A stretch of DNA of 64,000 nt, taken from contig OZ253956.1 of assembly GCA_965267355.1 (NCBI GenBank), positions 2,232,001-2,296,000 on the forward strand. Direction: 5' to 3'. Positions 26,443 to 35,400 of the stretch are shown piece by piece. Position 1 is the first letter of the stretch, and each line of letters starts with the position of its first letter. This stretch comes from GCA-002793235 sp965267355. Lineage in GTDB: Bacteria; Bacteroidota; Bacteroidia; Flavobacteriales_E; Vicingaceae. The position numbers and the translations under genes were made by a program. Below the pieces are notes generated by a model that did not search any database, had not been told where the DNA came from, and worked only from the letters and a program-made list of their open reading frames with translations.

Positions 26443-29400
26443 ATGAAAAAATTAGCATTATCAGTTTTAATGTTAGGAGTTGGTCTATTGGCAAATGCTC
26501 AAACACCAGTTCCTTTAAAAGGTAAAGAATTATTTGGTGATATGAAAGCACGACACATAGGTCCTGCTTTGATGAGTGGTAGAGTTAGTGATGTGGAAGG
26601 ACATCCAACAAATAATAAGGTAGTTTATATTGGTACTGCAGGTGGTGGTGTATGGAAATCAAATGACGGAGGAGTAATGTTTAATCCGATTTTTGATGAC
26701 TATTGTCAATCAATTGGTTGTGTTGCAGTTGACCCTAATAAACCTGATAATGTAGTTTGGGTTGGTACCGGTGAAGTTTGGACAAGAAATAGTACCTCAG
26801 TTGGTGATGGTATTTATAAATCAGTTGATGGAGGTAATAACTGGAAAAAAATGGGGTTAGAAAACTCTGACAGAATTTCTAGTATAATAGTTAATCCAAA
26901 TAATTCTGATGAAGTTTATGTTGGTGTTTTAGGTGCTTTATGGGGAGATAGTGAAGAAAGAGGGGTTTATAAAACTACTGATGGAGGTAAATCTTGGGAA
27001 AAGATTTTTTATTTAAACGAAAAAACAGGATGTTCTGATTTAGTAATGGACCCAAAGAATCCTTCAGTAATGTATGCTAGCTTTTGGGAGTTTAGAAGAA
27101 CAGCATGGTCTTTTAGCTCAGGAGGAGAGTATAGTGCATTGTATAAGACTACCGATGGTGGTAAGACCTGGAATAAAATTCATAATGGATTCCCGGAAGG
27201 AAAATTAGGTAGAATAGCAATTAATGTTGCACCATCGAATTCTAACATATTGTATTCAGTTCTTGAGACAGAATACCCAGAGAAAAACGGATTATATCGT
27301 TCTGATGATGCTGGAGCAAGCTGGAAACACTTAAATAAAGATTTTGGATTGGTGGTTCGTCCATTTTATTTCTCCAGAATTGTAGTTGACCCAACTAACC
27401 CTGATATAGTTGTTAAAGCTGGTTTGTTTGGTTCTATTAGTAAAGATGGAGGTAAGACTTTTAAAGGCTTAGGCGCAATGCACCCAGATATACATGATAT
27501 TTGGTTTGATATTAAAGATTCAGACAAAATGTTTGTAGCTACTGATGGAGGTTTGTATCGTTCTTTAAACCAAGGAACTACTATGGAACAAATTGAGAAC
27601 TTACCAATAAGTCAGTTTTATCATATAAGTGTAGATAATCAAGAACCATATAACATTTATGGAGGTTTACAAGATAATGGTTCATGGTATGGGCCATCTT
27701 CTAGTCCGGGAGGAGTAGAAGCTCGTGACTGGGAAGTAATTGGAGTTGGAGATGGTTTTAGAGTGTACTCTCATCCAACAGAGCCACACATCATGTATTC
27801 TGAAATGCAGGGAGCTGAGAATGTTTGGAGGTATGATGCAAAAGCACGTCAAACCAGAACAATTCAGCCAATGCCAGTTGAGGGAGATCCAAAGTTACGT
27901 TTTAACTGGAATGCAGCTATGACAACTAGCCCAAATAAGCCTGATCGATTTTACATAGGAAGTCAGTTTGTACATGTTTCTGATGACAGGGGAGATAATT
28001 GGAGAAAAATTTCACCAGATTTAACTACTAATGATAAATCAAAACAAAATCAAGAAAATTCAGGTGGATTATCAAAAGATAATTCAGGCGCAGAAAACCA
28101 TTGTACCATATTTACCATTGCAGAATCTCCTGTAGATGAGAATGTAATTTGGGTAGGAACTGATGATGGAAATGTTCAGGTTACACAAGATGGAGGTGCA
28201 ACATGGAATAATGTGACGACTAACATTACTGGTTTGCCTTCAAATACTTGGTGTTACCACATAGAAGCAAGTAAGTTTGGTAAAGGAATAGCTTACGCTG
28301 TATTTGATGGCCATACCAAAAACGATAAGAATGCTTATGCATACAAAACAACAGATTTTGGTAAAACATGGAAGTCAATCATTACGGACGATGTGTATGG
28401 TTTTGCCAGAAGTTTTCAGGAGGATTATGAAAATGAGAACCTGTTGTTTTTAGGAACTGAATTTGGCTTATATGTTACAGTTGATGGAGGTTTAAATTGG
28501 AGTAAATTTACCAATAACATGCCTGCAACAGCTATCCATTATATAGAGTTACAGCCAAGAACTAACGATTTAGTAATGGGTACACATGGTAGAGGGATTA
28601 TCATAATTGATGATATTAGTCCTTTACGCCAAATTAAACCAGAGATATTAAATGAAAAACTAGTTTTCTTAAAAACTAAACCTACTGAAATGTGGGAAGA
28701 AAGTACGTTTGGCGGAACAAGCAGCGAAACTCAGTTTGTGGGAGCTAACCCTAATCGTAATGCTAAAATAATTTATTACTTATCTAAACGTCATACTTTT
28801 GGTAAAATGACTATGAAGATTTTAGATATGGAGGGTAAAGAAGTTGCAACACTTGCGCCTGGTAAACAAAAAGGAATAAACATAGTAGATTGGAGTTGTG
28901 TGATGAAAGCTCCTAAGGTAGCTAAAGGTAAAACCTTCTCTTTCGGAGGAATGACTCCACCAAGAGTAAAAGCAGGTAAGTATAAAGTAATTATCAAAAA
29001 AGGTAAGGATACTTATGAATCTGAAATTGAATTAGAATATAGTAAAAACGCTGTATTCACATTAGAGGAGAGAGAAAAGCAGTTTAATACAACTATGGAT
29101 TTATATAAATTAACTGAAGATTTAGCTTATATGGTTTATGAGTTAGATGAAATAGTAAAGTATATAGATGCTAATGCTGATCAGAAAAAGCTGAAAAAAC
29201 AAGGTGAATCTTTAAAAAGTAAGTTAAATGGATTAAAAGAGAAGTTGGTCATAACAACAGGAGATAACTATGTTGGAGCAGCAGAACCTCAGTTAAGAGA
29301 GAAAATGGGTAAAATTTACAGTACTGTTGCGGGGTACTATGGAACTCCTTCAAAATCACAAATGCAAAATGTTGCTCTAGTAACCAATAGCTTTAACAAA

Positions 29401-29520
29401 GCTAATCAAGAGTTTGAAGCTATAAAAGCCAAGTATTTTTCTAAGTACCAAAAAACGGCTGATAATTTGGAGGTTAAAAAGTTTACATTAAAATCTTACG
29501 ATGAGTTTGTTAAGAAATAA
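26443..29520 (+). CDS. Large secreted VPS10/BNR-repeat (sialidase-like beta-propeller) protein
   Basis: 1025 residues with a signal peptide ending LLANAQ. Many BNR/Asp-box repeats (SNDGGV, SVDGGNNW, TTDGGKSW, TTDGGKTW, TQDGGATW, TVDGGLNW) form sortilin-like propellers up to about residue 740. A strand-rich region follows (KMTMKILDMEGKEVATLAPG), then a helical C-terminal tail. Family members are annotated as glycosyl hydrolase or VPS10-domain proteins, but Asp boxes alone do not show catalysis. Probably periplasmic or surface-located. The stop is 20 bp downstream of the next gene's start. Confidence 0.85.
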   Translation: MKKLALSVLMLGVGLLANAQTPVPLKGKELFGDMKARHIGPALMSGRVSDVEGHPTNNKVVYIGTAGGGVWKSNDGGVMFNPIFDDYCQSIGCVAVDPNKPDNVVWVGTGEVWTRNSTSVGDGIYKSVDGGNNWKKMGLENSDRISSIIVNPNNSDEVYVGVLGALWGDSEERGVYKTTDGGKSWEKIFYLNEKTGCSDLVMDPKNPSVMYASFWEFRRTAWSFSSGGEYSALYKTTDGGKTWNKIHNGFPEGKLGRIAINVAPSNSNILYSVLETEYPEKNGLYRSDDAGASWKHLNKDFGLVVRPFYFSRIVVDPTNPDIVVKAGLFGSISKDGGKTFKGLGAMHPDIHDIWFDIKDSDKMFVATDGGLYRSLNQGTTMEQIENLPISQFYHISVDNQEPYNIYGGLQDNGSWYGPSSSPGGVEARDWEVIGVGDGFRVYSHPTEPHIMYSEMQGAENVWRYDAKARQTRTIQPMPVEGDPKLRFNWNAAMTTSPNKPDRFYIGSQFVHVSDDRGDNWRKISPDLTTNDKSKQNQENSGGLSKDNSGAENHCTIFTIAESPVDENVIWVGTDDGNVQVTQDGGATWNNVTTNITGLPSNTWCYHIEASKFGKGIAYAVFDGHTKNDKNAYAYKTTDFGKTWKSIITDDVYGFARSFQEDYENENLLFLGTEFGLYVTVDGGLNWSKFTNNMPATAIHYIELQPRTNDLVMGTHGRGIIIIDDISPLRQIKPEILNEKLVFLKTKPTEMWEESTFGGTSSETQFVGANPNRNAKIIYYLSKRHTFGKMTMKILDMEGKEVATLAPGKQKGINIVDWSCVMKAPKVAKGKTFSFGGMTPPRVKAGKYKVIIKKGKDTYESEIELEYSKNAVFTLEEREKQFNTTMDLYKLTEDLAYMVYELDEIVKYIDANADQKKLKKQGESLKSKLNGLKEKLVITTGDNYVGAAEPQLREKMGKIYSTVAGYYGTPSKSQMQNVALVTNSFNKANQEFEAIKAKYFSKYQKTADNLEVKKFTLKSYDEFVKK

Positions 29521-29989
29521 ATTAAATTACTTATTAATGCCACTGTTTTTATGCAGTGGCATTTTTGTGTCTGCTCAAATGACAAATAAGGAAAAAGAAG
29601 TAATGAAACCAATAAACCAGCTTTTCGAAGGCATGAAGAAGGCTGATAGTATGATGGTTAAAACGGCTTTTTTGTATGAGGCGACTATGTTTACTTCATT
29701 TACTAATAAAATGGGAGATGAGATTCTAGAAGAGATGGAAGTAGATGAATTTGTAGCTGTAATTGCTAAGAAGCCTAAAGACCAGCCTAAATGGATTGAA
29801 AAGTTATACGATACAACTATTAAGATAGATGGCAATATTGCTCAAGTTTGGACTGAATACTCTTTCTTTATTGGAGACAAATTTAGTCACTGTGGAATTA
29901 ATGCTTTTCAATTAGTGAAAACTAATGGCACTTGGAAAATTTTACAGGTTTTAGATACAAGAAGAAAAACAGGCTGTACTACAGATTAA
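29501..29989 (+). CDS. Secreted NTF2/SnoaL-like protein
   Basis: 162 residues. ATG 29501 overlaps the preceding gene by 20 bp and gives a proper signal peptide (SLLRNKLNYLLMPLFLCSG, then SAQ). The domain (KEVMKPINQLFEGMKKADS, GINAFQLVKTNGTWKILQV) fits small NTF2-like lumazine-binding or SnoaL proteins of Bacteroidota. Function is unknown. A terminator-like hairpin lies inside its signal-peptide coding region. Confidence 0.78.
   Translation: MSLLRNKLNYLLMPLFLCSGIFVSAQMTNKEKEVMKPINQLFEGMKKADSMMVKTAFLYEATMFTSFTNKMGDEILEEMEVDEFVAVIAKKPKDQPKWIEKLYDTTIKIDGNIAQVWTEYSFFIGDKFSHCGINAFQLVKTNGTWKILQVLDTRRKTGCTTD
29537..29566 (+). terminator. Hairpin with T-run inside the start of the NTF2-like gene
   Basis: Arms ATGCCACTG (29537-29545) and CAGTGGCAT (29554-29562) form a perfect 9-bp stem with an 8-base loop, followed by TTTTT. 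It would fit termination of the BNR-repeat transcript, yet it lies in codons 13-22 of the next gene, so it may act as an attenuator. Confidence 0.55.
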
Positions 29990-30366
29990 CTCTCTTGTTT
30001 GCTATAATAAGCATTTTCAATTAGGATGTCCATTTTAACAACAGCTAAGGTTTTTTCGTTGGTTGCTTCTAGAATTACCTTTGGAGCAAATCCTGCTTCA
30101 TAGGCTTGTAGAAATCGTTTAGCACATAAGCACCAATTCTCACCTGGTCTTACACCTAGAAAAGCATATTCAGGCATAGGAGTAGATAAATCATTGCCAA
30201 CAGCTTTTGAATATTCTAAAAACTCATCAGTGGCAACAATGCAAACGGTATGTATTCCAATATCACTATCATCAGTATTACAGCAACCATCTCTAAAATA
30301 GCCAGTAAGTGGTTCTGTGCTACAAGGGATAAGCGGTTGTCCAAATATGTTGTATTGTTGTTCCAT
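29986..30366 (-). CDS. DUF2237-family protein
   Basis: 126 residues. It carries the conserved stretch NIFGQPLIPCSTEPLTGYFR, CCNTDDSDIGIHTVCIVATDEFL and RPGENWCLCAKRFLQA, all typical of DUF2237. Its function is unknown; conserved cysteines suggest metal or redox binding. Its start overlaps the stop of the upstream phosphatase gene (TAATG), and its end converges on the NTF2-like gene by 4 bp. Confidence 0.9.
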   Translation of the reverse strand: MEQQYNIFGQPLIPCSTEPLTGYFRDGCCNTDDSDIGIHTVCIVATDEFLEYSKAVGNDLSTPMPEYAFLGVRPGENWCLCAKRFLQAYEAGFAPKVILEATNEKTLAVVKMDILIENAYYSKQES

Positions 30367-32327
30367 TAAATTCTAACGCCTATAACGCAAACATCATCAA
30401 TCTGTTCAATTCCACCTTTCCATTCTTCAAAGGCATTTAAGAGAAGGTTATGTTGATCATCCATTGATTTTTGATGAATATCTACCAATAAGTTCCTGAA
30501 GTTCTTATACATAAATTTTTTGCCTTTAGGTCCGCCAAACTGATCAGGGTAACCATCAGAAAAAGTATAAATTACATCTCCTTTCTGTAAATCAAATTCA
30601 TGAAGCGTAAAAGGTTTAGCATCTTTATAGTTACCAATTGGTTGTTTGTCAGGTTTAACCTGAGTTAATTCGCCATCTCTAATTAAATACAACCCATTGT
30701 TCGCTCCAGAAAAACACATTTTTTTTGTTTCTGTGTTAATACTACAGAGGGCAATGTCCATTCCATCATTTACATCTTCATCACTTTTTTCAAAAGTTTC
30801 TAAAACAATCTCACGAGTTTTGTCAAGTATTTCATTTGGTTTAACCAACATGAATTCCTTTACAGCTCTGTTCATTGCATTGTGACAAACAACACTTACC
30901 ATGGCTCCAGGAACACCATGTCCAGTACAATCAGCTGCAGCAAAAATAATTAAGTTGTTTATGCCTTCCATCCAGTAAAAATCTCCAGCAACAATATCTT
31001 TAGGTTTGTAAAGTATAAAGCTATCAGGCATATATCCTTTTACCAGCTTAAGAGGAGGGAGAATGGCATCCTGAATTCTTTTAGCATAGTTGATGCTATC
31101 AGTAATTTCTCGGTGTTGTTCTTCTAGTATTTCATGTTGTTCTTCAATCTCAGCTTTTTGTGTAAGAATTATTTTGTTGGCTTTATTTTTTAATCGATAA
31201 CTACGATATGCTAAAGCTCCAAGAATAGAAACAATAATTAAGAATATTGCTGAAAGCCATATAATGTTCTTTTGCTCCTCAATTTTACCTTCTTTAGTGA
31301 TAATAACATTTCCTTGCTCATCTATAGTTTTGTTCTGTTCAGCAACAAGCTTTTCTTTTTCTTTTAGATTTTTTTCTATTTCAGCATATTCTTGTTGAAT
31401 TGCCAATAAGTTTTGTTTTTCTTTCTCTAATTTTTGATGTTGTTTAGCTACTTCCTCTTGTTTGGCAATAACATCGTTATTTAAATTTTCAAGATTTTGC
31501 TGCTGAATTTCAATTTGAGCCAATTGATTTGAAATTAAATCTTGCTGCTCTTTAATTTCTTTTTTTGCTTTAGCAATAAGACTTTCCTTACTGGCTAATT
31601 CTTCTTGTTGTGCTTTTAACTCCGCTTTTTGTTTGTCTATCTTTTTGGTATTGTTGTTAATTTCCTTTAAAAGCAATTCTTGCTCTTTTATAATTTTTGT
31701 TAAATCATCTTTATCAATTTCTACAGTTTCATTTTTAGAACCTAGATTTACCAGGTCAGTCATTTTTCCTAATAAGTTATCCCATTTCTTCTTTGATTTA
31801 ATTGCAGCTACAGTCAACACAGGGTTAACACTTAAATTAGCATCAGCACACTTTTGTTCATTCAATTCGTATTGTAATTTGCCATTTTCATTAACCAAAA
31901 AATTAATCATAGATTGACCAAACGGATAACCTTTGGTGATTAGCATTATCGGTCTATGCTGAAGTTGCTTAAATACCTCGTTTATGCTAAGGTTTAGTGA
32001 TTTATCAAGATACAGTACTTGCAAATCATTTACCTCATTTAAAGCAGATAGTTTTTTTATAACGATTGGTTTTCCCTTTGCTTTACTTTTTTTAGACTTG
32101 CTAATTAGCTCGTTGTAAACAAGTTTATTGGTATCTCCCAAAACACCAATAGTATATGCCGAAATGTTTTCAGGTTCAGGCCAATCTACATAGTCAAAAA
32201 ACTTAATGATAAACTTAGCTTGTTTAGCATGAACTGATTCTTCTTTTTGAGCAGTAGCTGTTAGTGTACATAACACAACAATGCAAAAAACAATTAAAGA
32301 GGTTATTTTTTTAAAGAATGAATTCAT
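30366..32327 (-). CDS. YfiR-like sensor fused to coiled coil, membrane span and SpoIIE/PP2C phosphatase
   Basis: 653 residues from the ATG at 32327 (signal peptide MNSFFKKITSLIVFCIVV, ending in TATAQ); an ATG five codons upstream is possible. The N-terminal domain (AKFIIKFFDYVDWPE, YTIGVLGD, QSMINFLVNENGKLQYELN) resembles YfiR/HmsC (DUF4154). A long Q- and E-rich coiled coil, a span (IIWLSAIFLIIVSILGALAY) and a cytoplasmic SpoIIE domain follow (GDFYWMEG, ADCTGHGVPGAMVS, FSDGYPDQFGG). The layout suggests periplasmic sensing controlling a serine/threonine phosphatase. Close paralogue of the phosphatase at 3-1934. Confidence 0.88.
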   Translation of the reverse strand: MNSFFKKITSLIVFCIVVLCTLTATAQKEESVHAKQAKFIIKFFDYVDWPEPENISAYTIGVLGDTNKLVYNELISKSKKSKAKGKPIVIKKLSALNEVNDLQVLYLDKSLNLSINEVFKQLQHRPIMLITKGYPFGQSMINFLVNENGKLQYELNEQKCADANLSVNPVLTVAAIKSKKKWDNLLGKMTDLVNLGSKNETVEIDKDDLTKIIKEQELLLKEINNNTKKIDKQKAELKAQQEELASKESLIAKAKKEIKEQQDLISNQLAQIEIQQQNLENLNNDVIAKQEEVAKQHQKLEKEKQNLLAIQQEYAEIEKNLKEKEKLVAEQNKTIDEQGNVIITKEGKIEEQKNIIWLSAIFLIIVSILGALAYRSYRLKNKANKIILTQKAEIEEQHEILEEQHREITDSINYAKRIQDAILPPLKLVKGYMPDSFILYKPKDIVAGDFYWMEGINNLIIFAAADCTGHGVPGAMVSVVCHNAMNRAVKEFMLVKPNEILDKTREIVLETFEKSDEDVNDGMDIALCSINTETKKMCFSGANNGLYLIRDGELTQVKPDKQPIGNYKDAKPFTLHEFDLQKGDVIYTFSDGYPDQFGGPKGKKFMYKNFRNLLVDIHQKSMDDQHNLLLNAFEEWKGGIEQIDDVCVIGVRI

Positions 32328-32383
32328 ACAACTAATATACAAACATTTTAAAGCCTTAAGCTACAAAGTACTGCAAAAAATAA

Positions 32384-32416
32384 TTTATGGTTTTATGGAA
32401 TTTATTTTTTCTCTAC
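32384..32416 (+). promoter_or_regulatory. Shared putative promoter motif upstream of the A2M gene
   Basis: TTTATGGTTTT (32384-32394), exactly 17 bases, then TCTAC (32412-32416), 33 bp before the start codon. The same pair at the same spacing occurs at 42229-42261 before the SIMPL gene, 29 bp from its start. Confidence 0.5.
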
Positions 32417-32448
32417 ATCAAATGGTAAAAAAATAAAAAACCATAACC

Positions 32449-35400
32449 ATGAAAACGAAAATCAAAAACTCAATTATTGCACTAATAGCAATTACGATGC
32501 TGGCTTCTCTAATGCCAGGAACGTTTACAGAAGAAGTGCTTTCCAATGCCTTCTTAAAAGACTTAAAAGAAAAAATCAAAACATTTAATGAAGAGCGACC
32601 TGAAGATAGGGTTTACTTGCATTTTGATAAGCCCATGTATAAACCAGGTGAAACAATTTGGTTTAGTGCTTATGTTAGAAATGGAGTTGATTTAAAAGCC
32701 TCTAAGAAAAGTGAGATACTTTATGCTGAGTTAATCGATCCAAAAGGAAATGTAGTAACCAAGCACAACCTTATTGCCAGGAAAGGAAAGGCTAATGCTG
32801 ATTTTTTTATTGACAAAAATGCTTTAGGTGGTATTTATAAAGTGAAAGCTTATACCAACTGGCAAAAGAATGAAAATGCGTTCTTTGAAAAAGAGTTTCA
32901 GGTACAGAAAGTAGTGTTGCCAAGATTGAAGATGAAATTGGAGTTTCAGCGTAAAGCTTATGGTCCAGGCGATCAAGTTATTGCTAAACTAGATTTAAAC
33001 ACCTTAGAGAATATGCCTTTGGGTGACCATGAATGTAAATACGTTGCAAATCTAGATGGTCAGAAATTGTTAGGTAAAAAACTAACAACTGACGGAACAG
33101 GTACTGCTTATGTAAAATTTGATTTACCAAAAGAACTTACTACAAACGATGGATTAGTAAACGTAATGATTGATTACGAAGGAAAGACGGAAAGTATTTC
33201 TCGTTCTATTCCAATTACTTTAGGAAACATTGATTTAAGCTTCTTTCCGGAAGGAGGAGATTTAGTGGAAGGATTAGAAACTAAAGTTGCGTTTAAAGCT
33301 TTAGATGAATTTGGTAAACCTGCAGACATTGAGGGAGTTGTGAAAAACAAAAACGGGAAAGTAGTTGCTGATTTCATTAGTTACCATAATGGTATGGGAG
33401 CGTTTGATTTCGAACCAAGAATAGGAGAAAATTACAAAGTGTTTATTACTAAACCAGCTGGTATAGAAAAAGCCTATGAATTGCCAGAAATGATGAAAAG
33501 AGGTTGGGTGTTGAATGTTGAACATGATGATGAAGACTTAAAAGTAATTGTAAACTCAACTGAAGATGAAACCATGTCTTTAATGTGTCAGATAAGAGGT
33601 AAAGATTATTTCTCTAGAGAGATTAACGTTACCAGAGGCAGTAACGAGTTTATGGTTCCATTAAAGAAATTTCCAGTAGGAGTTGCTCAGGTTACTTTGT
33701 TTGATAGTAGAGACATTGAAAGAGCTGAAAGATTAGTGTTTGTAAACAAAGACAAGCAAATGAATATAGAGATAGAGACTAATAAGGATAAGTACTTACC
33801 GCGTGAAAAGGTTAAAATGACGTTAAAGGTGACTGATGAGAGAGGATTGCCAATTCCTGCAAACCTTTCTATGGCTGTGGTAGACGATAAGCTGTTGAGC
33901 TTTGCTGATGATAAGTCGAGCAACCTTTTATCAAGCTTATTGTTAGAACAAGATATCAAAACTAAAGTTGAGGAACCTCAATTTTACTTTGATCCTAAAG
34001 AAGAAAAAGCAGAACAGGCTTTAGACTTCTTATTAATGACAGATGGTTGGAGAAGGTTTACCTGGGAACAAGTAAGAGAAGATGAATTGCCAAACATGGC
34101 CTATACAGGTGAAAAAGCAATGATTGAAGGAGTAGTTTTTGATAATGCTGGTAAACCTTTAGAAGGTGCTACAGTAACTATACAAGATGGTAGCAACAAA
34201 AAGGTAAAAACGAATGAAGAAGGTAGATATGCTATTAAGTCGTTAGAATTATACAATCCAGTTAACTTATTAGTATCTGCCAATGGTATGCATAACCAAA
34301 ATGTATATGTAAACAGATATGCAGATAATTATACTACTTATTTATACAAACCTTATAAGCATTATACCAGAACCGCTTCAGTTGCAGGTGGTGCCAGAAA
34401 AAGAGCTAATGCTGTTAATTTTGGTGGTGCGGTAATGGCTCCAGAAGCTGTTGCTGATAAGGTTGATGCTATAGAGGTAGAAGATTTTGAGGAGTTGAGA
34501 GCAGTTCCAATGATTGTTGAGCAAGAAAGAAATGAAGATCAGAAAGTTGAGCTAAAAGACTTAGAGAATGTGGTAGAGAAGTTAGAAAAAGAACAACAAG
34601 CTAAAATGGATGATGAAGTAGCAGAAGTATTGGTGGAAGCTAAAGTAGTTGCTTTTAATTGGGATAGAAGGGCAAGAAAAGATGAAAAGAAGAAAGAAAT
34701 GGGTTTCATCGGTAACAACAGAAACCAACAAGCAGCAGTAGTTTACTACAGAGCTAAAGAGTTTCCAAAGCCAAACTATGCTAATGCTCAAACTACTGAT
34801 GTAAGAACAGATTTCCGTTCAACTATTTACTGGGATGGAGATATAGAAGTAAACAATAAAGGATTGGCTTACATTGAGTTTTACAACAATGATGATGTTT
34901 CTTCTTTTAGAGCAACTGTTGAAGGTGTTGGAGTTGGAATGGTGGGTAGAGCAGAGAAAACATTCTTTACGCAATTGCCATTTGCTATGTTTGCTAAAGC
35001 GCCAAACCAAGTGGTGTTTGAAGATGTCGTTCAAGTTCCATTGACATTGAAGAATACTACTGATAAAGTAGTGACTGGAAACTTAACCGTTAAAACTCCT
35101 AAAGGATTTAAAGTGTTAAATGTTGCAGAGGGTAGTCATACCATTCCTGCTAAAAGCACTAAGACTATTTACCTGGAGTACGAAGTATTAAATGAAATAG
35201 GAGAAGACAACCTGCAAATTGCTTTTGAAGCTAATGGATTAAAAGATGCTTTTAACCAAGACATTAAGATAGGGGCAAAAGGATTTCCAGTGACTATGGC
35301 TTTCTCGGGACAAGATCTAAGCGGAGAATATACCGTTGATATTCATAACCCAGTAAATGGCTCTATAGTAGCTTCATTAACGGCTTTTCCTAATGTGGTG

